Source: Thereva unica
Lineage: Eukaryota > Arthropoda > Insecta > Diptera > Therevidae
DNA length: 64,000 nt
NCBI GenBank assembly: GCA_949987705.1
Contig: OX465281.1
Location: 242,007,143-242,071,142, forward strand
Direction: 5' to 3'
Both the position numbers and the translations under genes were made by a program. How positions within the stretch are numbered: the stretch's first letter is position 1; the number at the start of each line of letters is the position of its first letter. Positions 8,095 to 19,339 of the stretch are shown in pieces. The notes under the pieces were generated by a model. It was not told the DNA's origin, ran no database searches, and saw nothing but the letters and a program-made list of their open reading frames with translations.

Positions 8095-11000
8095 CAAAAC
8101 TCAGAAGGAACGATAACTTTTAAATTAGTTCCATCCGATGGTAAAGGTGGACAACGTGAAAGTAAAGTTAGAGTTAGAGCGCATTTTGATTATAATCCGG
8201 AAAGTGATCCTTATATTCCTTGTAAAGAAGCTGGTCTCGGATTTGAAAGAGGCGATATTTTGCATATTGTTTCACAGGTATTTATTATATTTTAATTTAA
8301 TTTTGAATATTTTATATTAACATTTTTATTTCTTTATTTTTTCTATTAGGATGATGGCTACTGGTGGCAAGCTCGTAAGGAATCAGAAAGAACAGCTAGA
8401 GCCGGTCTTATACCAAGCAGAGCCCTACAGGAACGACGAATTATACATGAAAGAACGCAAAAGGAAGCTAATTCAGATTCAAAAAGTATGAATATATTTG
8501 TCATTTTATTTCAAACTTTCTCTCTCTATCTGAATCATAATAACATAATATTGTTTAACTAATTTAATTAATATTTATAAAATTGTATTTTTTCTTATTT
8601 TCATTTCATAACAAATTGCATGTGCCTTCTCATTATGCATTATGCTGCGTTCCTCATTAAAAATCAAATTATGTCAATTCATCCTTTGGCCGTATTTTCT
8701 AATTTCTTTGCTCTAACAAAAAATAAATAAAAATCTGCACTGTTGTCATCATTCAATTCAAAAAATCAAATAACAAAATCTGCCGTATGTACGTACTACT
8801 CACTGTAACACACAGAAGGCTCCTGCGCATCCATTTGCACGACCCCACCTGGTTCCCCTAATTTAAATTCTAGTAGTAGTACATCATCATGTCGTGGACC
8901 AAAAACTAAAAAGATCATGTACGATCTAGCTGAAAATGATGACTTTGATCGTGAAATGATCGCAACATATGAAGAGGTTGCAAAACTGTATCCACGGCCA
9001 GGAGTTCATCGTCCAATCGTGCTAATAGGTGCTCCCGGTATTGGAAGGAATGAATTGAAGCGCAGACTTACAGCCCGGGATCCAGAGAAGTTTAGGAGTC
9101 CTGTTCCATGTACGTTTTCTTTTCTTACAATATTATATGATCTACAATCATAAATATTTTTTAGATACAACAAGACCGATGAGACAGGGTGAAGTGCCAG
9201 GACGAGAGTATATTTTTGTTTCTAGGGATAAAATGGAAGCTGATATTGCTGCGGGTAGGTTTATTGAGCATGGAGAGTACAAAGGGCATTTATATGGTAC
9301 ATCTGGTGAAATTGTTAAATCAATTATAAATGTCGGATGCGTATGCATTTTAAGTCCACATTATCAAGCAATTAAAGCCCTCCGAACAGCACAGTTGAAA
9401 CCGTTCATAATACATATAAAACCACCAGCTTTTGATGTTTTAAAAGAGACTAGAACAGCCGCTAGAGCTAGATCAACTTTTGATGAAACTAATTCTAGAG
9501 GATTTACGGTAAGTAAATACTTGATTATATCATATTTTAGATATTCTCGGTAAATTTATAACCTTCTAACATACTCCTAACATCGTTTATTAAAACGGCT
9601 TTCCACATTAGCGGTAGCGTGATCTCCAGCACGAACTGAAAAAAATAAAGTGACACCAATATGTATTTCCATGATAATCGACCCAATCAACCAAAGCTAA
9701 ATGGTTTAATTTTCAAGCGTCAAAAACAAATAATAATTTAATGAACGTATATTCTTCTATTATAATCTATCTAATTGGCCTTCACTAAACAGGCACTTTC
9801 GGCTATAAATTTTTTATTACACAAAGCATTTTTTTGTTGTAATGAGGTCGGTCTAAAGATAACGCGACCTATTTCACTATTGCTTGTCGCTTAAATTTGG
9901 CTGTTCATGCTTCGCGGGCTCCCAACCGCAGTCCTACCTTCGATTTGGAGCTCATGTAAGAGGGCTTGGGTGTGCTCCGTAGACTCCCCAGTTCCACTTT
10001 GAGTCTTTAGTATTTCCATAAACTTACGGCAGAGCGGTGGTGGTGTGGGTCTGTTTGTTGTCCCAGTTGGAGGGTAATTGCGACTCTACCCTCTCCTGGA
10101 GCTCCTGTTTTCCTGGATGATGGAAGTGTTTCCCCTAGATTATATACAAGTTGGGCCTGCCGATTTTCTGGCGGGTCCAGAAACTTGGGGCAGAACGATT
10201 GCTGTATGGTATGTTTCTTAGCTGCGCAAATTCTTGGCCGCCGTCCTTCCTTTGGTCTGTAAGGAAGGAGTTCACGAAAACCAGTGGTGGTAGCACGTAA
10301 GTTGTTACAATCGACCTCTTCATACAAAAATTCAAGTGTTACAAAAAATTTTGTATGAAGAGGTCGATTCAAACAACTCACGTGCTACCACCCCAGGCTC
10401 GGGTGTGCTCCGTGGGGCTCCCCAATTCCATTCCGGTCAAGATTAGCAGGAGAGAGCTTTGTTGGAGTATTACGCTCCTGAAACAAGTAAATCTCGCTAA
10501 CCAGCCGACACACTTCTTTTTCTTTTTTCCGTTAGCTGGCGGTCCGAGAGGGATGTCTCTGCAACGGATAGACTGCTGTCGGTGCTGGTGGGTCTCAAAC
10601 TCCATTCACGATTCCTTAAGTACCCCTCGATATTCTTAAGCCAGATTTTCTTCGGTGCCGATCTCCAGTCCAAACATGTCCAAACTATCATAGTCGACGT
10701 TTTTGTATTTCTTTCTTTGATCAGTGTCTGTTGATCGCATCCTTGTCTAACTGTCTCATTTCGAAGGCGATCAGGGAGTGATACACCGAGAATCTGCATC
10801 AAACGTCGCATTTAGAAGACCTCGAGCTTGTTAATCTCCAGGCTGAGCAGTGTCCACGTTTCCAATGCATAAAGAAGAATCCGAAGGATCAACGTTTGGT
10901 AAAGGCATACTTTCGTTTTGATTTGTTCGTTTCCATATTGCACTACTTGAGCAAGGCGAATGTTGCTCTTGCCTGTTTGTTGTTGTTGTGAACGTCGGCC

Positions 11001-12164
11001 GTCGATGTCACTTTCGTTTCCTCAACCAATGATCCCAAATATTTGGACTTCGGAACCTGTTCGATTTGAGCTCCATCGAAGTGAACACTGGCTTTCGAAA
11101 CGTCCTTTGTGTGTCGATCATAACTTTGAAGAGAAGTGCCGAAGCGACGTCTCCTTATCGGATATCTGTTTATATCGGGAATTTCTCGGATAAGTCGCTT
11201 CGTCGCTGCTGGTTGAGCCATCGTACGACACTTGGAGAAGTTGGATGTTTTTCAATGGCACGTGTTCGGTTTCCAAGGCTCTCCATAAGCTGTTCCAATC
11301 GATGCAATTGAAAGCGGATTTTAAATCGATGAAAACGACGGCGGCGAGTTCGTTTGCCGCAAAGTATTCTCTCTTCTATTAACAATGCATCCTCGATGTG
11401 GTTTAAATCCCGCTTGTTCTTTCCGGCTCGTTAGCTCCCGATGTTTCTGTAGTCACGACGATCGAAAGAAGGCTAAAGCCACGATAATTCTTGCATTTCC
11501 GACTGCTGTCTTTCTTTAAAATTGACAAAACTATCACTTTCTTCTACGCCGACGGGGCAGGATCCCAATGCCATATGTGTGTTATGAGAACGTGCAGTTG
11601 ATGTGATAAGACATCACCTGCGGCTTTGATCATCTGGCCAGTTGCTTGATCTATTCCGAACACATTTAACCGGCTTATTAGGGCTACACAGTTCTTTAAG
11701 AATGTTCTGAACGGCTTGATAATGTCACCATAGTGTAATATTGAATTTGTTCCATTTGGACTCTTCAGAATCCCAATAATAATGGATCCATAAAATAAAA
11801 ATTCTGAATCACCCCTTTAATTTTAACAATGGAAGCCTCGTCACATCTAGATTAAGCTCCAAGAAGTCACTGAGCTCTTCTTAGCTATGGGTAATGCTAA
11901 ATAAACTTTGTACAATTGACTTTTCTCTTTTGTTTACCTCTTTGCTACGCCTAGAATGTTAAAGTTTAATGTAATTTCTATTTTCAGGATGAAGAATTCC
12001 AAGATATGATAAAATCAGCCGAACGTATAGATTTCCTTTATGGACATTTCTTTGACGAAGAAATAATTAATGATGACTTGGCAACAGCCTTCGAAAAACT
12101 AGTTAATTGTGTTCAGCGTGCCGAGACCGAACCACTTTGGGCTCCAGCGTCATGGGTGCAGTAA
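8095..12164 (+). CDS. sdt: Stardust/PALS1-type MAGUK, last five exons
   Basis: Five exons join in frame: 8095-8277, 8350-8485, 8816-9109, 9165-9508 and 11988-12164, all with AG/GT borders. They give the last 377 residues of a p55-type MAGUK. The segment begins with the last PDZ strand (EGTITFKLVPS). The SH3 domain follows (VRVRAHFDYNPESDPYIPCK ... DDGYWWQARK), then a serine-rich HOOK piece, then the guanylate-kinase domain (RPIVLIGAPGIGRNELKRRL, YTTRPMR, GREYIFVSR) and the C-terminus TEPLWAPASWVQ. The segment MEADIAAGRFIEHGEYKGHL is characteristic of PALS1/Stardust and not of CASK or Dlg. The nucleotide loop GAPGIGR lacks the usual kinase lysine, as in MAGUKs. The family protein binds Crumbs and Patj and sets apical polarity in epithelia. 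The N-terminal, L27 and most PDZ exons lie outside the window. Confidence 0.9.
9550..10010. other. Intron sequence with a partial LINE tail at its end
   Basis: The part 9550-9940 shows nothing recognisable. At 9965-9993 the string GGGTGTGCTCCGTAGACTCC matches 10398-10420 (GGGTGTGCTCCGTGGGGCTC), including the following CCCARTTCC. The 3' end of the LINE that fills this intron is therefore present twice, about 430 bases apart. Confidence 0.4.
10282..10396. mobile_element. 115-bp palindromic MITE, copy 1
   Basis: The left arm GTGGTAGCACGTAAGTTG ... CGACCTCTTCATACAAAA is repeated inverted as TTTTGTATGAAGAGGTCG ... CAACTCACGTGCTACCAC. The arms are about 45 bases with a spacer of about 20, so the whole element folds on itself. 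A second copy is at 17883-17996. It sits in the tail of a LINE in the last intron of sdt. No clear target duplication was seen. Confidence 0.7.
10497..11740 (-). mobile_element. Non-LTR retrotransposon ORF2 fragment in the sdt intron
   Basis: Minus-strand frames, shifting several times, read as the second half of a LINE reverse transcriptase. Near 11390-11250 there is a region resembling FKIRFQLHRLEQLMESLGN, where the F-x-KAFDSI motif is expected. VHFDGAQIEQVPKSKYLGSL follows near 11100, then MRRLMQILGVSLPDRLRNET near 10811, which is the usual C-terminal block after the thumb. The 3' tail runs on to about 10397 and contains the dispersed tail motif (10456-10500). All frames are broken. The layout resembles RTE-like or related clades, but the clade is not certain. 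Confidence 0.65.
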
Positions 12165-13069
12165 AACAGCATCCAAAAAGTATTACAACTCCAACATCTT
12201 AAAAAAAGGAATCAAATATTACTGATATATACCGTTTAAAAGAAATGCTCCTATCAACTAGTTAAGAAATGAAAATTAAATAATCCTATACCATGAAGAA
12301 AACTCAATCTTCTTGAATGGATTTTTTAATTTTCATAGTGGATTTTGGAGGAAAGAAATATTTTTCTTTTCTTTTAATAATTTACGATTTCTTGATTGTT
12401 CGTTACAGAACTAAAAATTTAAATAATTAAAAAAAAATCATCGTCCTTGTCCTATTCAAATGTTTGTTTGTTGTTGACCATCTAAAAATAATAAATTGAT
12501 GGAAATTTAGTTTTGTTATGAGATTTTAAAATAAAAAAAGAAGAAAATTTTATTGTAAATATACAAATTCCATTTAGGAAAAAAATTTGTATTTATTTAA
12601 AAAAGAAAAATATTTAGAAAAAATTATTTTGTTTTGATTTTTTTAGGATAGCGCAGAATTGATTGGATTTTTTTGTTTTTAGGTGGCGCAGAATTGTTAA
12701 GTAAGTAAAGATTATTTAAGAAATGTTTTTAACGAAAAATGTGTATTTGTTTTTTTTTTTTAATTTTAATTTTTACAAATAAAAATTGAATGCATAAATA
12801 AAAGAGTTTAATAAGAAATCATATATACCACCAATTGTGAGTTCATGCAATATTTCATTTTTTTGTTTTGTACATTTAGAAGCGTGAAATCTTTACCTAC
12901 TCCTAATTAGAAAAGCAATTTCATACACTCAAAAGCATTTAACAAAAAAATATAATGCTTCATATATTGTATAAATAAAAGAAAATCACTTGTTCCAATA
13001 TATGTTTCTCAAGTAATTCGCTAGAAGCATTTCCAAATAAGATTTTATTGTTATCCCAAAAAAACCTGC
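12165..13069 (+). other. Probable 3' untranslated region of stardust
   Basis: The sequence after the sdt stop is very AT-rich and has no coding frame. AATAAA strings occur around 12778 and 12800, and another at about 12973. It is simplest to see it as 3' UTR followed by a short intergenic stretch up to the long inverted-repeat element. Confidence 0.45.
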
Positions 13070-13071
13070 TA

Positions 13072-16000
13072 GGCCAGGTAACGAAAAGGTATAGGGGGAA
13101 ATGCTTGGAAAACAATTTTTGATTTTCGTAACTTTGTTTGGACTAGTTAGGAGGTGAACATATCAAAATTCCCCGCCCGTAGCCCTTGAGCCGGGGGGAA
13201 GAGGGGGGTTTGAAGATCCCATTTTTCGGGTTTTCGCTTATATCTCGGAAATAATGCGTCCTAGCGACATGACCACCCTATACAAAATGAAAGCTAATTA
13301 AGTTTGCTATATCTGCTCTTGAAAGTCTGTAGTTTTGGAAAAAAAACATTTTTGCCTCACATTTTTTGCTTTTCTTCGTTTTCATCTTCTTTTTCTCCAA
13401 TATCTTCTCCATCGGACCCCTGTAGAGAAACGGCCTTCTTCATCTTCGGAGTCAACTTGAGGGATCCCATTCAGGCAGTTCCCCTGCCAATTTTAGCATG
13501 CTGGGGAGCTGATTTTTTGCATTCATACGTCGCACTGGCAGTCTTTCTTGCATGGGCAGAAAATCATTTTCAGGATATCTGCCGGTGCAATTGTTAACTC
13601 ACTGTGCACTGAGACCAGGGGCCAGTTCACGCAATTCGACGTCGACTAAAAACGACATTGAGGGCGTTCAAAAACCTTACTATGGTTAACTATGGAGCAC
13701 TTGTGTCGGTCAAAAACTACGTGGTTAATTACATAATAACCACTAGCATAACTTTTTGACGTTCAAAAACTTCCATGGTTAGCCATAAGTAAGTTTAAAA
13801 ACGCGCTCCGTGTCGTTTTCAGTCGACGTCGAATTGCGTGAATTGGCCCCAGGCAGTTGTTTTCAATCTTGCACCCATACATCTGAGGAGGGAGGTCATT
13901 TCCCAGCCGCAGCTGAACTTGGTGGAATGTTCGGAGGAAGTGCTGTTTTAATGCTCCCAAGGCAAGAGATATCAGGCTTGATGGTGGCCACCGAAAGGGA
14001 GACTCCTTTCGCTAGAGCCCTATACCACCTCAAGATGCCGGTTTCAGCTGCATTTTGTACTTAGGCGGTGGTGGAGGAAAGGTCTGAAAAAACAGCTGCT
14101 GCTTTCGGCGTCTCTGGCGACTTCAGATACAACTTTGCAAATGCCAACTTCCTTTTTTAAATGCGGAAGATGTGTCGCTTCCAGTAAAGACGTGCAAAAA
14201 CAGCATGTCCTTGAAACCTTGTCGATGAAGCTCTTGGGACGAGAAAAATGAATGCCTTATCTTCCCACGTCCAGGCTTGATGAAAATAATGCCCTTATTG
14301 TTTACATGCTTTTATTGTTATTGACTACAGACTACAGTACATCTCCTTCCCTAGTAGTTCTTCGTAATAAGGTGGATGTAGCTCTCGCAGATTGTCGATA
14401 TCTTTGCTCTTCTTTGCCAAATTACTTTATGGAGGAGGAGCCCTCCGTCACATACGATACTGTGCAACACGTACATACATACATGCTTAGTCTTAATGTT
14501 GAATAGTTTGTACAGCGCTGACTTAGTCGATTTCCTCATCCCACTCTCACTTAACAGGGCTAATGGGAACGGGGATAATTCGTGTTCCATGTACAACTAT
14601 ACACCTTCGTCTGTTTTTTGCTGACGGTTATATGTCGGAATCGCAAAACTGAGTCCACAGGAATCTTTTCGTCGTTGATTTTGCTCGATAAGATATTGTC
14701 GAAAGCTGAAAAACTCGATCTTTTCGAGCCATTGGTCGCTTAACAACTGCAACAGCAGCAGCAGGTGATCGTTCTTGGATTTTTTCAGTTTTTAGTTTCT
14801 TACAAAACGTGGCTATTGCCAAAGGTAATAAAAGGGCAATAAAAGGGTAATAATATAACAATAAAAGAGTAATACAATAAATTGTCATAAAATTCCACTT
14901 GGCGGACACTTTAAGGTGCTGAATTTGTGTCGGCTCCGCACTACTAAAGATGAGATGCAATGTCACGATACTATTTGTTAAAAATGAGTAGTGGATAGAA
15001 TTGCGTGTAAAATACACTGAACAGAGATTTTTCCATATAAATAAATTACAGCAGTTACACACGTGATTCAGTTTATAACAGTGCTAATATTTCGATAGAT
15101 TCTCGCCATTGCGCTACAAAGTTTCAATTTTAACAGACTAGGTGGTGCTGCAAAGGTGAGGAATCAGAGGGTCATCAACTTCAATACAATGTCCCAGCTC
15201 TATGTTGTATCTAAACGCTTGTTAAATATTTCAAGTCAAGAAGCGTACACACAAGAGCGTCAATCTACAATGTACGTATCCCACCGCTGCCACCATTCCT
15301 ATTTAGTGATCTCGCAGATCATTACATTCTTTTGGTGCCCGATATCGGTATTTTTTCTTGTTGACGAGCTCATTTAAAGGGAAATGTGCTGTGTCAATGA
15401 AAAATCGTGTTTTCAGATCGAAATCGGCTTAACATGTTTAAAAAAATCGAGCTATATCCCTTCCAATCCAATACTACAGCGACAGTACGCTGACTTGGGA
15501 TATCGAGCAGGATAGGGTCCATCCAAGAATTACGAAACGCAGTTTTTGAAGGTTTTTGCTTTTCCTCCCCTGTTCGTAATGCGCTGTAACGTTTTTCTTC
15601 ATCCCTTGCATCCTCGGACTCTACTACGACGGTCAGTGGCATTACTTCCTTTGGGATGTAAAGTAGATCTCGCAGGTTGCACATATTCTGTTTTTGAGAT
15701 AAGGACGAGGGAGGGGGTTTCTGGAGGAAGGTATGCGGTATGACAGACCTCAATGCACTCCTCGAAGAGTTATCCGATCAAAAGAGGCAAAAAATGTGCG
15801 GCAAAAATGTTTTTTTTTTAATATTACAGACTTTCAAGAGCAGATATCTCGAAAACTATTGACTGAGTAAAACTTGTAGCAAGCTTAGTCAGCTTTCATT
15901 TTATATAGAGTGGTTATGTCGCTAGGACGCATAGTTTCCAAGATATAAAGGAAAAAACAAAAAATGGGACCCTAAAACCCCTTCCTCTCCGGCTCAAGGG

Positions 16001-16098
16001 CTACGGGCGGGGACTTTTGATATGTTCACCTCCTAACTAGTCCAAACACAGTTACAAAGTCCAAATTGTGTTCCAAGCAATTCCCTCTATGCCTGGCC
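13072..16098. mobile_element. 3.0-kb DNA element with ~300-bp terminal inverted repeats
   Basis: The left end GGCCAGG at 13072 and the right end CCTGGCC at 16098 are each bordered by TA, a likely TA target duplication. The inverted repeats extend about 300 bases inward with indels. Shared blocks include TTTGGACTAGTTAGGAGGTG, GCCCGTAGCCCTTGAGCCGG, GCGTCCTAGCGACAT and ATATCTGCTCTTGAAAGTCT (13072-13370 against 15790-16098). The inside holds only short open frames (13304-13597 +, 15394-15753 -, 14628-15062 -) without recognisable transposase motifs, plus a nested MITE. It is probably a non-autonomous or decayed element. A TA duplication suits Tc1/mariner-like or Zator-like superfamilies, but repeats this long are unusual there. 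Confidence 0.75.
13618..13850. mobile_element. 233-bp MITE nested in the long-TIR element
   Basis: The left end GGGGCCAGTTCACGCAATTC is repeated inverted at the right end as GAATTGCGTGAATTGGCCCC. The arms share GACGTCGACT and AAAACGAC, and continue with weaker matches (GGTTAACTATGG against CCATGGTTAGCC). The centre is AT-rich. It carries no coding frame. The GGGGCC end is shared in style with the MITE at 17086. Confidence 0.75.
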
Positions 16099-16099
16099 T

Positions 16100-16920
16100 A
16101 TGCAACGATTCAGCGCGACATGCTTGTATATATTTTTCAAAATTAGTTCATTTTTATTATTAAAAACACATTAAAAAACAATATTCTTCTTGAACAAATA
16201 AAACACAAAAATAAGTCAAATAAAAACGTTCAAAATATTACAAAAAAATACTTCCAAAATATATATAAAAAAATAGATTAATACATAAGTATTAAAAAAA
16301 AATAAAGTTAAAAAAGAATATTTTTTGAAAAAAAAAAGACAAAAATAATTATGTGTAAACTTCAAGTATATATAAATGGAATGCTTTAATAAAATAATTA
16401 TAAATCCCTTTGCCTTAGGATATCATATTAAATAATATTGCTAAAATACAAAAAACAAGAATAATTATGAAAAAAGACAAAGTCCATTTAAAAAAAAAAG
16501 AAATTATAAATAAATTAAGTTAAGATGTGAGAAGTAATTCAAAATTAATATTTATCTTATCCGCAAAAAATATTTTTGTATAATTAATTTATTTAGTTTA
16601 TTTTTTTAAACTAAATCAAAAAATGAAAGTAGCTTAAGGATTCCCTCCCCAGCCCTGAAATTATTAATTTAATATTCTTTATTTGCAATTGATGTACAGA
16701 AATATTCGTTTTTGTTTCATTAAATGCACATATCTTCTATTTTATAAATGGCGCACTCAAGAGAATACAATGGAAAATGAGCAGCTCAAAGTACATTCAC
16801 ATTTCTTCTTCAGTTTTCACTTTGCATTTTCATTATCCATCCTTGCCATCAAACTAGAGGAGCATATTTACAATATTTCCAAGTCTATGTGCATGAATTT
16901 TTTATTAAAAACATTACGTG
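16100..16920. other. AT-rich gene-free stretch
   Basis: Runs of A and T dominate and no coding frame, RNA gene or structured repeat is visible. Confidence 0.4.
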
Positions 16921-17085
16921 TGCGTTTAGGGGGAAGGGGTCAAGCCGAATCTCACCCAATCTCACGTGAGGGAGAGAGGGGTATCGGAAAATATCACGTA
17001 ATTTTTCCTCAAGTAACTACTAGAAAATGGGTTAGTAGTTTCTCCACTAAAGGCCCCCATCCATTTACAGGCCACCGGCAGGCCA

Positions 17086-17419
17086 GGGGCCGTATTTGGT
17101 TTCTCGAGTCGATGGATCGACTCGACAAAAAAAGCTTCTCGATTTTCTTTAAGTTTCATATTTGGTTTCACGACCAAATCGACAGCTAAGCGCAGCCACA
17201 CAAAACCATCAAATTGGGTGGTATTACTGCAAGGCAGCAAATCAAGTATATTTAAATAAAATAGAAATTGTTAAAAATTTATTGCATGCATAAATTGAGC
17301 TTTTTAATAATCGTCAAACGTCTTTATCGACACGTAAATAGACGATATCGTGTCGCCAAATGCCAATTTTTGTTTATCGACAGAAGGCAATGTCGACTCG
17401 AGAAACCAAATACGGCCCC
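17086..17419. mobile_element. 334-bp MITE with possible 10-bp target duplication
   Basis: The left end GGGGCCGTATTTGGTTTCTC (then GAGTCGA) is mirrored by the right end, which reads TCGACTCGAGAAACCAAATA and then CGGCCCC. The sequence CGGCAGGCCA stands immediately left of the element and again four bases right of it. This would fit a 9-10 bp duplication if the right end includes AGGT. There is no coding capacity. Confidence 0.7.
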
Positions 17420-17882
17420 AGGTCGGCAGGCCACACAATACTCAGTATGATTGAGGGATGAGGATTTCAGGTATCCGCCTGACAAGCCGGGGCATGGACG
17501 TAGCGTGTACCCTACAGACACACAGGCGAAGACAGTTTAACATAGCAAGTTTTAAATTCAAGTGCAAAAATGTTCATGGCCTCAATGAAAACTTTAAAGG
17601 CACAAATAGATTGGTGACTGCAAGAAACTTTAAAATTCACGGACCACCATATTTGCTGACACAATGCGAAGGTGGCAGGAGAAATTATATGCATTGCCTC
17701 CGCACCAACATGTTTGTGCCTTATAAGGCGACTCGAGACTCACGCCATAAACACCCGCGAACAAGCACATGCGAGGGTGAATGGTTTTCGCACCTAGTTC
17801 ACTTCACGCCTTGCTTTCAGTTTCGAGTGGATACGGCTTAAATTCGTGTCGTAACTTCACGACTTGAGACTGAATAGAAGTC

Positions 17883-17996
17883 CTGGGGTGGTAGCACGTA
17901 AGTGGTTTCAGTCGACCTCTTCATACAAAAATACAAGGGTTTTGAAATTTTTTTTATGTAGAGGTCGATTGAAACAACTTAGGTGCTACCTCCCCA
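17883..17996. mobile_element. 115-bp palindromic MITE, copy 2
   Basis: The element starts CTGGGGTGGTAGCACGTAAG and ends AGGTGCTACCTCCCCAG. Its inner arms are CGACCTCTTCATACAAAAA and TTTTTATGTAGAGGTCG. It is clearly the same family as 10282-10396 but has diverged by point changes and a small indel, so the two insertions are independent. Confidence 0.7.
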
Positions 17997-17999
17997 GAT

Positions 18000-18980
18000 C
18001 TTCAGGTACAAACTGATGACAAATGCCCACAAATATAAAGATTTTTATCAGTTTTCTTGGACTGCAGGCCCCATCCAGTTGGCGGCGAGGAGGCGCGTGG
18101 TGATACTTGGCTTCAAGGCGATCGATTGTTTAGCCGCTAACGGCCAGCCAATCGCGCGACTCGACGAATGCTGCAGCGTACGAGCCAAGTAACACTAACC
18201 CGCGAAAAGGCCATTAGAATATAGAACTACAGAAAGGGCTCTCGCCGAATTTTAGCGTAATCAAATTCTTGTTGAGTATGAACCAAAGCCAAATCTCAGG
18301 ACATTTCACCAAGGGGAAAGGGGGTTGAAAAATCACAAAAATCGCCTTACGTAATTTCTGGACAACCCCTTTCCTGTCCATAGAAATGGTATACATGTTT
18401 AGTGTAGCTTTAATTTTTAAATTCAAATTTATTGCAATGCACTATTAATAAAATCTACCCTAGTGTTTCTCCGTTTCAATGGACGCTTTGGATGTAGTGC
18501 ATGATGCAAATCTTAACATACTAGGCGTAGCACACACAGATGATTTGCAAGTTGCTGCTTCAGACAGTAGCCCGAGCGGGACTCTTCAATCTTGCCTTCG
18601 ACCCCACCGCCAATACAATTTATCGGGTTTGGGTCCTCGAAACCAACCTAAAGTATCATCGAACTATATACTACATAGACAAACTGGTCATATTACGATA
18701 ACTTGGGCACGTTATATCAACCTAGCCCGAATTTCCAATGGTAGACCGACAGGGGGAAATACAATTATAAAACAACCAAGAAATGGAGGACGAGGATGTG
18801 TATGGACGACGTCCTACAAGATATAGGACAGTTGAGTTGAAATAGGTTTCATTTAACTCAACTCAGCTTTCCCACCTGAGTCGAATCGAAATATGGTTTC
18901 ATATACGCGAGTTTAGTTAAAATGGATTTTATTTTGTTTACATTGTTTGTAATAGTTAAAGGGGCTATTTATTAATCTTC
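18000..18980. other. Unassigned repeat-like region
   Basis: A plus frame at 18479-18826 (115 codons) is open but shows no family motif. The TTACGTAATTTCTGGACAAC patch near 18350 resembles G+C-rich repeats elsewhere in the window (16950-17010, 53070-53110). No gene is supported. Confidence 0.35.
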
Positions 18981-18989
18981 TTTAACGGC

Positions 18990-19325
18990 TCTACAATCTG
19001 AATCCAGTACTGGCTTCTCGTAGTCGTTCCCTCGAACGGTCTCGATTCTGACCCAGTTTGGCATTCCTTCCCGAAGTTGGTGTCCCTCGCTCTTGCACTC
19101 GATAGTTCTTATCGTAGATACCTTTCCGAGCAGATTCATTTTTACTTATACCAGCCTGTCAACAATTATTCTAAGGATTTTCCTCTCGAACGGGGATAAG
19201 AGCTTAGAGTAATTTTTGCCTAGGACCCACTTCTCGGATGCCTATGTGAGTACAGGTTAAGACCATCGTCTTATATAGTAAGAGATTGAACGTAGCCTTG
19301 ACAAACTATAGTAAGTTTACCCAAG
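18990..19325 (-). mobile_element. LINE reverse-transcriptase tail, minus strand
   Basis: In minus-strand frames the segment reads LYKTMVLTCTHIGIREVGPR and then an ERKILRIIV-like stretch. This is the same block (LYKTLIRPVLLYGSE.W.., FERKILR) seen in better-kept LINE copies at 20040-20150 and 40118-40240. It is short, broken and opposite in direction to the next LINE fragment. Confidence 0.4.
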
Positions 19326-19339
19326 GTGGGTAAATGAAC

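Noticed and set aside
13304..15753. Frames inside the long-TIR element as a transposase gene
   Set aside because: None shows a DDE/D, RNase H-like or zinc-finger motif that I can recognise, and they are short and on both strands.
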